This document shows, in pieces, positions 28,260-40,800 of a stretch of 64,000 nt of DNA. This DNA comes from Colius striatus. Its lineage: Eukaryota > Chordata > Aves > Coliiformes > Coliidae. The number at the start of each line of letters is the position of its first letter. Position 1 is the stretch's first letter. Where the stretch lies: assembly GCF_028858725.1 (NCBI RefSeq), contig NC_084767.1:20413895-20477894 (forward strand), in the 5' to 3' direction. The translations under genes were made by a program, and so were the position numbers. Under the pieces are notes generated by a model, which searched no databases, was not told the DNA's origin, and worked only from the letters and a program-made list of their open reading frames with translations.

Positions 28260-29130
28260 CTCCTCAGCCTTTTTCCCGCGAGGCTCAGCCCCGTGACAGC
28301 AGCTCGCCCCGCTCCCCGCCAGCAGCGGGACCCCCGGCCCGGGGGGCTTTGCCGCCAGCCCCGCGCGGACCCGCGCCCCGCGCGTACCTTCCGCGTGGCA
28401 GCTGGAGGAGAGGATGGCGCTGGGCGGTCTGAAGATGTAAGGCAGATAGCGCGAGAAGCATTTCATCTTCCACACCCGTAATTAGGAGAAGAAGAAGAAA
28501 AAAGGAAATAAAACCATACAAAGCCGAAAAAAAACCCAACGCACCCACTAAAAAAAATAAAAGGGAAAAAACCGCAACCCCTGCTCAATCCATGAGGATC
28601 CTCCGGTGCCCAGGCAGCCTACACGGCAGCGGCGGTTCGCTGCTGGGGCTGCCCGGCTGGCAGAGCCGGCCGGCCGGCCCCCATGCTGCCGGCCCGGCGG
28701 CCCCGGCCCCGGCGGCAGAGCGGAGCGCTCCGGCCCGGCCGGCACGGCCGCTGCCTCGGCTGAGGCGCGACCGGCAGTGCTGACTAAGCCCGTCCTGCCT
28801 GCGAGCGCACCCCTGCAGCACCGCGCCCCGGCCCGTCCTTGCAGGGCGGCGCAGACCCGGCACCGGCCCGAGCCCCGGGCCCCGGGCCCCGGGCGAGCAG
28901 GCTGCCCCGCGGCCGGGACGTCGGGACGGAGGGCGGCGGCTCCGCGGCGCCCCAGCCCGCTCCGCCCCGCTCCGCTCCGCGGCCGTTTGTCAGCGCCGGC
29001 TCCCGCCGCCCTGAGGCCGGTGCCGGAGCTCCGCCGGGCGGGGCGGTCAGCGGCGCGGGAGGGCCCGCACAGAGGCCGAGGGGCGGCCCGGCAGCGGCCC
29101 TGCGGGAGGGACGCGTCGCCGGGTCGGAAA
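28260..29130 (-). promoter_or_regulatory. CpG island B, PPP2R2B B-beta-2 promoter region
   Basis: GC-rich, CpG-dense sequence with sharp edges that contains the B-beta-2 first coding exon at its left side. GC boxes of the GGGGCGG type are visible on the minus strand near 28962-28968 and on the plus strand near 29036-29046. A tandem CCCCGGG heptamer (about three units) lies near 28872-28893. No TATA box is seen, as is usual for CpG-island promoters. The island is interrupted by a purine-rich, AT-rich tract at about 28484-28572, which reads as polypyrimidine on the minus strand. Assignment as promoter is inferred from the island and the exon; the start site is not known. Confidence 0.7.
28388..28466 (-). 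CDS. PPP2R2B: PPP2R2B first coding exon, isoform B-beta-2 (PP2A regulatory B subunit)
   Basis: The minus strand from ATG at 28466 encodes 26 residues beginning MKCFSRYLPYIFRPP and ending SSSCHAE, then a single G before a consensus donor (GAAG then GTACGC) at 28387. This is the N-terminus unique to the B-beta-2 splice form of the neuronal PP2A B55-beta subunit. The human form, as I recall it, differs mainly in NT for SA after RPP and in Thr for Ala near the junction. The phase 1 end fits the shared second exon, which continues Glu-Ala-Asp-Ile-Ile. In mammals this basic, hydrophobic leader sends the PP2A holoenzyme to the outer mitochondrial membrane, where it promotes mitochondrial fission and cell death. 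Basic residues Lys2, Arg6 and Arg13 among hydrophobic ones fit that role. The start has A at -3. The WD40 body of the protein is outside the window. Identification is strong; the 5' UTR extent is not known. Confidence 0.93.
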
Positions 29131-32100
29131 AGTAAGAGCTTGAAGTAATTTCAGCTCCGAAACTCTTGCTCCTCTGTCAGTGCGAAACCAAAACGCTGCC
29201 TAACAATTTCCGCACCGAGGGATGTCTGCGGTATCGCTGCCGTTACCGAGGCGCGGGGCTGCCTCGGCGGGTGAGAGCAGCCCGAGCCCAGCAGCTGCAC
29301 AGACCCACTCCCTCGGGCCGCACGCGTTCAGAAAGCGCTTTTACACCGGGGAGTAACCGAAAGACACTAGAACAGCACTTACAAACCCCAGCATGCAAAT
29401 GAAGCCATAGAATGAAAACATACTTTGCCGTATTACAGATTCTTCCAAGGCAGGGCTTTTAATTCAGATACCCAGTACAGCATTTAGGAGTTGGAACAGA
29501 TTTATGTAAGTATTTCTAAAACATCTATGAAGACAGAAATATCTCACAGCTGAGTGCACCCCAAGCTTGCCTTGCCACAGCCTGCTCGCGTGCACATAAT
29601 AGAAAACATCGCAGTATCAGGAGGGCACGTTGGAAGGAAATAATGTGATAAGCTGCTGATGCTCATCCTCCCTGTTGTCCTGCTCATTACTCTACAGACA
29701 AGTTCTTAGTTTAGGACTGTGCCTCTAACTGTTGTTTCCCATTGTGGTTGCCTTGTGCTGAGCCGTGGGCTATTTGGCTCTTTGGTTTTATCATCTGGCT
29801 GCAGTCTTTCCAGTTCTGTTGTCAGTGCCAGATGACAGCACAACTGTGTTTATAGCAAAGAGATGCAAAGCACCACTGCCAGTGAAGACAGAAGCTTTTC
29901 ATTTCACTTTAGCATCTTTATGGGCATGGAAAATAAGTAACAATCCAGGTCAGGGCTGGAGGCAATACAAAGCCTCCGCAACTTAAGAGAGCAGGTTCAT
30001 GCTGATTGCATCACACAGACATGAAGGCTGAAGATCAAGCACTGTTGTGTATCTTGAGTGCATCCCCAGAAACAAGACATGAAATCCAGTATTTTATAAG
30101 GCAATGTTCATGGGAAGCCCCTTTCTGCATTCATGTATGACTCGTACATGAGATTAATATGCTAACCTGGAAATGTAAATGACCATCTCTGAAGCAAACA
30201 CTGCTGTTCAGCTGCACCCAGACACTACATTTCTGGTTTTTTGAGAAAGTGATGTAACCTCCAGTTGAAATTACAGAGGGCAATTGGGCATGGTATGCAT
30301 AATTAAAGCACATCACAGATGTGAAAACTGCAATTACATACCTCTAATGATCACAGCAGCTCAGGTACCACTTTCGTAATAGTGTACAACAAATCCTGGA
30401 AGAGAATGTGAATTTCTAAGCAGTTAGTTGAACTAACATTGTGGAGCTGGGATGCCTTTTGAGAAGGCTAGGGCCAACTGAGGCCATCTCAAGCCATCTG
30501 AGAAGAGTTCTGAAGAATCCATTCACCTTCTTCAGAGGAAAAAAGTAGTGTATGACTGTTTCAGTTACAATCTTGCCTTCCTCAGCACATGATGTTCTGC
30601 ACATGCAGGTGTATTATTGTGAGAAGGAGGCAGCACGTGCTGCCATACCATGGACATGATCATCCACTGCAGACAGACCAGCCTGCTTATTCCCCAGCAT
30701 GGATTTCCATGCCAAATATATCCCACTGCAACCCAGATCCTCACAGTCACAGCTCTGGGCTTGTGGAACTCACTGTGGAAGTTTATTCCACTACTGGAAG
30801 TGAATGGATGAAATAAACTGTGAGGTGTTGATCTGCCTGCTGTCTCATGAGGGAAAGAAAGAGTGACTGCCCCAAAACCAGCCCAAGTCCCTCAGCTGTC
30901 CAGACTCAGACTTTGGTCCTGTGCTTAAGAGCACAGAAACAGAATTGCCTCAGTTCTGCTTACAAGACCACTGTTAACAGCTTCATGCAAAGTACTGTAT
31001 TTTCCCTTAAACATGTGTCTCTCCTCCCTTTTTGCCTTTTTAACTATTTGTCATCCTTGTAGTTTTGGTGTCTATCTGTATCACCTCCTTATCGTTATAT
31101 ACTTAGATCACAGAGTCAGAGGTTACATGAGCCTCTAGAACAAACATTATCCACATGGAGCTGTGCAGTGACTTGGTTCAGGTTTACCCAGAAACTCAGC
31201 TCTGAACAGAGCAACACCTGAGAACTGCTTGTAAGACTGAAATGTGCAAATACCACACCTGCTTTCCACCATCTGCATGGGTGTAACAGATTCCATCATA
31301 CATGACAGAAAAAAATAATCCACTTAAAAATAGACATGAACATTCCCTAAGAAACAGTTCAATTCCAACTCATTAAAATCATGTAAAGAAACCCCAAAAC
31401 AGACATCAAATTGTCTTTACTGTGGCTTAGAGCTATTTAAATATTTATAGTCAGATTCTATGTTCCATTAACTGAGTTTCACTTCACATGCAAAAATCAG
31501 GATATCTGTTTGAGCTTCATTAGCAAGCAGCACAGAAAGGAAAGCAACATATAAGAACACAAGCCAAGCTCTCAGACAGCTTGGTGAGCCTGCAGACTAT
31601 CATTCCACACAGAAATCCTTGATTTGGAGTTACCGGTTGCACATTAGGATGATGTGGCACATACAGGCATGTGCAGGCAGGCATAATGAAAATCTCAGCC
31701 CCACTGGAAATGACTGTTGGTCACTGAGCTTGTCAGGATCTGCTAACATTCCAACTGCAAAATATTCTAGACACCAGGCACAATGTCTGACTTCATTAGG
31801 ACTATTTTAATTTGAGCATGAATATTTACATGATATTCCTCCGTTTGATAACTTTGTTATATGTATGCTTTACACCTGACTAATTTAGTCTGATCAAGAT
31901 TTAAATACTGAATGCTTGGATTCCTAGTCTGAAGCACACAGCCTACATTCAGGGCAGCCTCACATCTCATAAGGTTGTCCTTGCCTTCCTGATGCTTGCA
32001 GGCACTGTGTGACTCTCCCTTGCCATGTGGCCCTTCAGCTTCCCACGGCCATGGTAGTTCTGCACTGTGGGTCTTGAGACTCAAGAGGACTACAGGAAAT

Positions 32101-35100
32101 TTCACCTCTTAAATTTGCACTGAACTAGTTTCTACACTAACTAACAATATATCAAAATAAGGCAAGATCTCTGGAACTTGTTTCCTTTCAGTAGTACTGA
32201 AATATAGCTCAAAGCATTGTGGCACTACAATGGCAACCAGCAACATCCTTTACCTCATATTTAACATTGAAATCAGAGTTTGTTTGAGCAGCTGCGAGAC
32301 ATCCCAGGCCTCCCATCCGTGCACAAGAGAGCTCATTCATCCACACAGTTGTGTTGGAGAGTTAAAGGATTCATTACACCACTGGTTTCAGCAGGACAAG
32401 TACCACACACTGAGCTACCATATTCTAAGTTAAGGAAAATAATGAACAACAAAAGAACAGAACTAAGCAAATTTGCCTGTATCTCAGCTCACCTGGCTTT
32501 ACACATATGTGCAAAAGAGCAAAAATATTATCAGAGAATTAATATTGAGAAATCTTTTCGGCAACATTATCATTTGGAAGCTAGAACAATATCTCCTGCT
32601 GAAGGAGGCAGGCTCTTCTGCATTTAAAGATGCAGAATGTTGTAAATGTAATAGTAACAATGCCTGTCACCTGACCATGCAGAACTGCCTGCATTCCAGG
32701 AACTAATGAAATTACATTTTGCGAACTCAGGATGCTTGGATGTTGTCAAGAGTTTTGAAGGTCAAAAACGTGCCACAAAGACTAGCCTAAAACTAAGAAG
32801 TTATGGATAAACTTCTGATGAAGGTGAGGCTTCTGTGATATGAACATATTTATGACACGTAATCAACTCGTATGTACACTTGTATCCACACATATACAAA
32901 CACAAAAACAGCATTAACAACCAAAAGCCCAATCTCATACCTGAAATCCTCTCCTGACTCAGTTATGGTGAGGAGATTTGTACCTGTTGACCAGATTCAA
33001 CAGACCAGCATGATCACTTTTTTGTTACTGGTTTCACTGAATACAGCCTTTAAGGATTATTTATCTGCCTTTACAGTCCTGTGAATCCAGGTTACTGCAA
33101 GAAAAAATCCAAGAGTCCCTTCCTGTCATCATGCCTCTGAATTTCTCCAGCATTGAGTCTCAGATGTAAAAAATTAATAGCTTATAGCCATTAGTTGATA
33201 ACTGGTTACATCAAGAAAAGGATACTCAGTAAGGAGAGGCAACCTATCATTTCTATTTATCCTGAATTAGCAAACAAGTACTCTTGACCATTAAAAATTA
33301 TTCAGAGTTTCTACAGTAACAGCTCAGAACACGTGTAAACATTTTTGCAAAAACGCAAGTCAGTAAAAAAACCATTTTGGCTTTAATCGCAAGGATGGGT
33401 TTTCCCCCTAGAGATTTAATAAGTTGCTAAATATTCTCCTGAGTTTTGGGCACCACTGTAGTCTCTAGAGGTTACAGACTGAAACTCTCTTCTGCAAAAG
33501 CAGCATAACAGAGAACTGCTACTGAAGCAGAACATTTGACAGGAATCTAGCCAGAATTGCATTCCCACTGGGAGAAGTCAGAGCTCTGCTGTCAGAGACT
33601 CAGGCTGACTCAGTCCTCGCCTCAATCTTAGGAGACTGTGCTTTTAAAGCATCACACTTTAAGAAATACAACAAAATAGGAAAAAAAAAATCTAATAGGC
33701 CAACTCAGTTCCTACTTTTATTATCTTAATGTCTATATAAGGAGCTGTGAGCAGTCACACTTTTAGCAACATCTTCCCAGGCATTGCTTCGCTTGTTAGC
33801 AAGCTTCTTCCATTATTCTAATGTCCAAAACCATTCAGGTGGAGGACTGAAGTGCTACTAGTAGTGTCTACACTCTGGTTTCAGGCAGAAAAAGCTGGCC
33901 CAGTTCTGCCATTGCAACTAAGTCTTGATGGGCAGCACCTTCGCATATGCCTGTCCATCATGCAGTCAGTCTGCAGCATGGTCCCAGATAACACAGCCCA
34001 TGTCCTCTGCTGCTCTAAACAAAACATGACAGAAATCTACATGCAAATGTAAAAGGCCACTGTAGGAACACTGACCAACTATCTCCACATGTGGAAACAT
34101 AGTATTTCATTACTGTTTGTTTGGCCTCCCTATGGCACAAAACTATTGCCTACACTGGGAGGGTTAAGGGAAGAGGGAAATGACAAAGGCTTCAGTTATC
34201 TGTGAGGGATGAAGAACACACAGGGAAAAGAATGTGAAATGGACAGCAAAAGGAGTTAATGGATTCATGGGTAATGCAGTGAGGAAGATGAAAGTGTAAA
34301 ATGAGAATAAGAAAATGCATGAAAATACTCTGTAAGAAGTTTAAAACAGAACAGAGGAAGAACAGAACTGAATAAATAAATTCAAGTTTACAGTCAGGAA
34401 AATTGAACACATTTATTTATTTCCAATTGTCCAACTATTTGCAGTCCACATGTTGGCTAAATGCCTAACAGATGTGCTTGCAGAGAAGTGCCTAAATGAC
34501 TGAGGAGCACAAATCACCCTGAAGGCTACTGAGTGTGAAAGAGGATGTCTCGTGCTCCTAAATCTTCCAACTGCCTGCATCAATCCCTCCCACATAGATA
34601 TGTATCTCTAAAAGTGTATGCACTGTAATTTAACTCCAGATACAAGAACGAGCACCAAGTTACACTTACATTACCCATGAACAGAATCCAACTGATTCCA
34701 GTAAAGGATGTTAGAATAGAAGATGCTGTGTTGAAATTCCCTGAAAAAGTCTGTAAATAACAGTTGAAAACTAAAAAGAAAACTATTTCATAGGCTATTG
34801 ACATGATTATGCCTTTAAATTATTTTTTGTCTCAATAGCTAATTTTAGAGACCCATCTCTTTCAAATGCACAAGTACATAATGAAGGCAGACATGAAAAG
34901 AGTGGAACTTAGCCCTTTGACAGCTGTTTCCAACATGTGAACAAGCACCCTGCACACTAGTTAGCCAAGATATGCATAACAAACAAGTTATTTTTGATCA
35001 GAGCAACAAAGGGAAAAAATAAACTTACCTTCTGTCACCCCAATATCTATAGTTCCTTTTACTTGACTAAAGCACCACAGCACATCCTGCATGAAATTTC

Positions 35101-36789
35101 CACATCCTGCCAGGGAAATACATGCAGGAAAAAAAGATGACACAATCACATTGGTATATAGCTTTTTCTTTTTTAAATGAGCATGTACAACATGGCACAC
35201 CAATATCTGCAATCCCTGCATGAAGATAATAAATATTTGCTCACCTGGTATCATTCTTCCATATGAAGTGCAAAGCTACCACTGCAAAACTGAAAACATC
35301 ATGCCCATGTTTATGAATTGCATGTCTGTTTGTTTTCTCCGTACCATGGCAGGCTATTTTGAAAATGGTGCAATTGGAGTCAGTCCCCTCTACATCACTG
35401 CCAGCATCACAGAAGAGTCAGGAGGCCCTGCAGTCATGGTCTTTGTCACAGCCTCTCTTCATCAGAATACTAATGTCCCAATCATGTCCAGCAATGTTAA
35501 AGAGAGAGTGAAACGGAGAAAAAGGGAACTACTCTTACTACCTCAGCAATTTGAATCCAAAGTGATGGTCAGTATAGGTGTTAACTGCTTGGCAACAAAC
35601 CCAAGCTTTACAGGCCATAATACTACAATCAAAATTTGCCTGGAATCTGAAGTGCACTGTTGTTGCTTTAAAAGCATACTACAGGCATTGCTATTATAAG
35701 GCATATTATTGAGCTGTAGCGCTCTCAACTGTGCTTGCTGCTGTAGCAATTCTGTGTGTTAAGCCACTCAGAGAAATTAGGATTTTTTCCACTGCTGCTC
35801 CTCACTTCCTTGACAACTCAGATGGATTTCCCTTTCTGTAATGCAGTTCTCACTATGGCACAAAAAAAATCCACTGCCTCAAAGGACAACTTGCTTCTTT
35901 TTATCCTAACACACATTTTGTCTCAAAGTGATTTCCAGGCATGAGCAAAGCACCACAATGGACAGAAAATCTCATTTTACCTCTTTTAGATAGAGGCGGA
36001 AACATGGCACAGAGAAAAGTGTCTCACGGGTGGTAAATGTGATACTGATTTGGTCAGGTGCTATACTATGGGAGACTCAAACTTGTTACTTCCCTGCAAA
36101 AGAAAACATGAGACTGGGAGATACAACTGAGTTCACTGGACTGTCTCATGGCCTACCCAAATGACTTTGGGACATTTCTGTCTGGTTTTATTTAAATTGT
36201 TATAAGTTTTTGTATATTAATACAGTCCAATATAAATCATATGTATTAAAAGTAATATAATTGCCAATACATAAGAGATACGAAGGCCAGAATGAGCTTT
36301 CTTGGATGATTTGAGTCAAATACAGAGGAAAATGAGTTTCAAGAGTATGAAAAGATCTGCAATCTGAGAGTGAGACAATTGGAGATTATGAAACAATATT
36401 AAGTTTCTTGAGTGATGCCCTTACTGGCCGCTTGCCCAGTTCCACTCAGTGTTGCTTGCAACTCTCATTTTAAAAACCTTCTTGGTACTAAAGCACGGGA
36501 TTTAAGGGGAAAATGAGGTTTTACAGGAATTGTTTATAACTCAACTTTCTCGAGAGCCCTGGAAAGTGACGTCCTTGACATTGCTATTTGATGTGATCAG
36601 CTGGGCTGCTGGGAGATCAATAGGCCTTCTGTCAATTCACTGGGCTGTGTTATGAAGCAGCTGCTCTTCAGATAGAATCTCTACATATACAGGCTCTTCA
36701 GGCAGTTTTAATGCAGGCGACAAAGGCAATACCTAATGTGGTCCTGCTTGGGTTTAGCAAGCCTACTTTTAATAAATTTCTACTGATAA
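29131..36789. other. Non-coding, mostly AT-rich stretch
   Basis: Upstream of the B-beta-2 exon on the minus strand. No recognisable protein, RNA gene or transposon. A 159-codon plus-strand frame at 35220-35699 has no family resemblance. It could be intergenic DNA between PPP2R2B and STK32A, or an intron if PPP2R2B transcripts start at CpG island C. Confidence 0.5.
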
Positions 36790-37890
36790 AAACGCGTCTG
36801 CTTGACGCAACTGACCATCCCGCGCCTCTTCCCGTGCTCCTGGGGGCAGGCAGTGCCACCGGGCGCTGTGCTTGCCGAACCGGGCGCCGGGCCCGAACGC
36901 GGCCCGCACCCGCGCCAGGCTGCGGGCCACGGCAGGGCAGCCCGACCGGAGCTGCCGTCTGCGGCATCGGGATCTCTGCCTCCGCCCGACGGGCGGGTGT
37001 TTAGGTCTTCAGCAAAATGTAACATTTCCTGGTAGAGGAGTTTTGTAAAAAAACCCCATTTTTCTCTGGCAATGGCTTCTCGCCGATCGAGCTGCGGGGG
37101 GCCGGCCAGCGCGTCCCCGCGAGCACCGCCGCTTCCCACACACCCGCACGCCGCCGCTCCGCTCTGAGACCGCGGCACCCCGAGCCGCTCCCGCCCCGCG
37201 CCCCGCCTCAGAGCCGACGGCCGCCAGGCGCATGCACGCCGGGCACTGAGCGCAGGCTGCGGGGCGGCAGCGGACGGGGCTGGGGCAGAGGTTGTTGCAG
37301 GCCGCTCCCTGGCGGGTCTTGCCCGGAGGCTAGGATTGCAGAGAAAGCGTCTGGACTGCCGTTCGGGCGAGCTGCGAGGGCAGGCCACGAGCGGTGAGGC
37401 TGGGAGGCCCCGGTGCGCGCCCCGCGGGCAGGACGGACAGCCCTCCCGGCCCCGCGGCTCTGCGCCGGCCGCTGCCGCACCAGCTCTGCGCCGGCTGCCC
37501 AGGGCTGCTGGAGGCCGGCACAGCCGCTCTGGGCTGGCGTATTGGGTTTCTGGAGGCCATTCTGCTCTCCGGGCGCGTGGCGTTTTGTGCCTGGCTCTGG
37601 ATAGTGTTTAGTACGAAGAGGCGCTCACCCGGGAACGTCAGGCGACATGGGTGTGTGAACGTTACAGCACGCATCTGGCCTGGCCCCAGCATTTACCGCC
37701 GCGGTGCTATGCCGTCGGCGTGGGCTCGTAACACACCACGAACAATTTGTGTCACTGGTGTGTCTCCCAGTGTTTGCAGAGGAGCTGGTGTCGGCTTCAC
37801 TGTGTTAATCAATGGAGCCGTGGGGCGGCTGGCAGCGGCCACCCAGCCGGCCGGCAATTGCCCCGAGGAGGCTCTCGGTTTGGTGAGTAT
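36790..37890. promoter_or_regulatory. CpG island C, candidate bidirectional promoter
   Basis: CpG-dense, GC-rich sequence (densest at about 36810-37000 and 37080-37600) between AT-rich flanks, with no protein I recognise on either strand. A strong plus-strand donor, GGTTTG then GTGAGTAT, follows 37882. A reasonable minus-strand donor, TTCCCGG then GTGAGC, ends at 37629. A CRE-like TGACGTTC is present on the minus strand at 37633-37640. The island could drive a distal PPP2R2B first exon to the left, a distal STK32A first exon or long non-coding RNA to the right, or both. The choice cannot be made from sequence alone. Confidence 0.6.
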
Positions 37891-40800
37891 TAGATGAGCA
37901 GGTGAGAGAGCTGAGCAACCTCCATGTGCTCGGAGTTGTGCCATCTGATTGGAAGAATGAAAGCCTGCGAGGCCATGGTGGCTGCAGGCTCTTGCACGCC
38001 TGTGAGCCTGTACCTAGGCTGTACCGCGTATGTGCAGAGCAGCGCCTCTATAGGTACCTCACCGAGCTCTTCTTTTCATGTGTTGCCTGAATCCTGGTGC
38101 CAGCATCCCTACTGTCAGCCCGTGCCCAGCAGGCTGTTAGAGGAGGAGTTTGTCCCTGTTTAGATCCTGGTATGCTCCACAGAGTGTAAACTACATATGT
38201 GTTCTGGATGAAAACCGTTCCCTTTTCCCTCCCTGTTAGCGGTTCTGCATGTGTGGGATCTCAAAAATAACTAATCAAGCATTCTCCTTTAAAGTTTTAC
38301 TATGCAAGGTGAAGGATGGGATCCAGCTGCTGTAGGCTCAACTGCTGGGCTTCTCAGTATGTTTTGTTCCATGAGAGTTGCATCTGTGTTTGAGAAACAT
38401 CACCAATAGTCTGTGATCTGTAATTAAGCATCCTTGTAGCTCTCACATGAGACTAACTATCAGGAGCTGAGCACAGGGGTGGTAACGGTAGGTAAGATGC
38501 TTTTTTGCTTTTCTTTAGGCTTTCTAGGTTTCATCCCAAATAACTAGACTTCTGTTATCAGTGGTCTGAAAAATTCTTGAAATTTAAAATGTAGATACGT
38601 AACTCTAAGTCCTGTGTGATACTGTCAGGCTGAGCATAAGAGTCTGCTAGCTCAGTCACTTGGAGCTTTTCAGTATGGAAGAACAAATTAGCAAAAGCAT
38701 TTGGGTTCCTCTCCGCTTTACTAGGGGCCCATAAAAATTCTGGTCCTCAGTCACTATATGGTAGGAATTAACCTGGGTATATGTCAGGGTCTGTTCCTCA
38801 CAATTTCAGGTGGGCAGGATTCTTACTTCCTGTTGCCAGTACGAATAAGTGCAATAGTAGAAATGAGGGAAAGATTGAAACCTCTTGTGAAGTGTTAATG
38901 CACTAGCCTAACTCTCTTGCTGGGTAACATCCAATGTAAAGTTTGGGAATTTTTAAAATTTTAAAGGTAATTCGTTCTTAAAAGAGAAATTCTGAAGTTT
39001 GAGGTTTGACTCGTTTCCAAGGAGAAGAACTGCTGTTTAAATCTGAAGATAGGTTTGCCAGAAGGCAAACATTTATTGAAACATGAAAGAAAAATTAATT
39101 GAAGAGCTGCAGAAGGGTTTTTTTGCCAAAAAATCCCTCAGGTCTTTCAGCTAGCTGTGGTCTTAACAGGAAGATGTTGTTCATGGCTGAGCACTAGTGT
39201 AGGTGAAGGGAGTTGCTGATCCTGGTTGTGTGGTCCATGCAGGGAGGGAAGTCAGAGAGCCATGGTGCTCAGCAGCCAAGGCCAGGCAAATACTGGCTCT
39301 TCCTTAGCCAAAGTGGTGCTTTGGCAACCACATATTGGATGTGGCCTTGAGGAAGAGTAAATCACTAGAGTACTTTCCAGTGGTGTATTTGATTTCACCA
39401 TGACTAGATCAACCCATCAGGGAATAAACTCTAGTGCTGAAATTACTCTCACAAACAACTGTTTTTTTTCAGGTTGTCAGAAGATGACTTTTTCTAAGGG
39501 AATAGATTTTCCTGACTCATGTTTACTCAGACTTTTCCCTGAGGGATAGGAGGGAGAACATTTATGCAAGTTAGTTCATATAAATCAACAGCTATTATAG
39601 TTTTCTTTTTCCCCTCAGAGATTTGAAGTGTGAATTATAAAAACTGTAAAGCAAACACAGCAATTGAACCCATCTGGGAGAAGAATACTTTTATATGTAA
39701 GATTTTCTTTATACAGTCACGACAATAGTAAGATCTCTGATTCTCAAACCCAAGCAAATTAATGCAATCCTTCTCTAATCGTTGTGATAAGGTTCATCCT
39801 GTTATTTTGTTATTATTTATAACATTTTAATGATTAATTGTTTTGTCATTACAAGGACACTGTAAGAGACCTCATTTTACTTTAATAGTTATTATTTGAT
39901 ACTATTTTATTTGTCTAAAAGACTGAGTGTGGTTTCATTGAGTGAAGACTTGCCGTGTTCCTAGTTGCTCTAGATGAAGGAACAGGGTTTTGTGCATGAG
40001 TGGATATGAATGTGTGCATGGGTGCTCAAGAAATTGTCAAGCTCTCCATTAAGTCTGCTGCCTCCTGAGAAAACACCCGATTAACTTGAGCCTTTGATTC
40101 TGACTTTTTTACATTTGCTAACCTGTAAGTGCCTTACAGGTCATCTTTATTAATGTCAGTTTAATGTCTATGTGTGTGATGAGATGTCTAATGTTTTTAA
40201 TGATACTCAGCTACTGTTTGTTTTGCAAAGGTTTCTATGCTTATAAACACATCTGTCTCATGTTATATGATTGTTTTGAGGAAGCCACAAACAAGCCCGT
40301 GTTTGATGATGTTTTCAAACCATTTCTCAAGAGCAGCTGTTGCTGAAGACATTCATGATCAGTTTTTGGCAGTGGGAATGTGAAGTTGGACATCTGAACT
40401 CCTCAAAATACTAAGCACCTACAAAAAGCCAGTTACATATGAGGGGGATGTACGTGTGTGTGTATACACATGCAAGGTCATGAGCATGCTGTTTTTACAC
40501 ACAAAATATAACTGACTCACAAGTGTCCAAGACATTGAGACAAATTATCCAGAACTCCTGATTTTCATTTTTAATGTCTTGACTGCTGTGGCACAGCCTC
40601 CTGTCTTCTCTAATAGTGGAGTCCAGAGAGACACATGAGAAGTACCCCAAATAGCAGAATCAACATCTTCTTAGTTTGTATTCAAGTAATCGTATATGAT
40701 TGGGTATAAGCTTGCCGAGAATTTTGCTGTGGACATAGAAATAATTTGAGAATTGGTTAAAGATATACCAGCAAAGTCTTCCTAATCACTTCCAAGAACT

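Noticed and set aside
1..28387. B-beta-1 first coding exon and shared second exon of PPP2R2B
   Set aside because: I looked on the minus strand for sequence encoding MEEDIDTRK and ADIISTVEF and did not see either. They probably lie left of the window.
28251..28475. Reading the B-beta-2 frame on past 28388 as a longer 74-residue protein
   Set aside because: A consensus donor at 28387 and the known exon structure of PPP2R2B end the coding part at 28388. The continuation is GC-rich intron. The upstream in-frame codon at 28475 is GTG, not ATG.
15190..29130. CAG trinucleotide tract of the kind linked to SCA12 in the human PPP2R2B 5' region
   Set aside because: No run of CAG or CTG units was found in either island; only isolated GCAGCAG-type pairs occur.
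28548..29148. Open frames of up to 180 codons in CpG island B
   Set aside because: Low-complexity Arg/Ala/Pro/Gly translations caused by GC content. Only the 28388-28466 minus-strand exon has real family identity.
36780..37897. Open frames of up to 202 codons in CpG island C
   Set aside because: Same GC-composition effect. No recognisable domain and no consistent coding strand.
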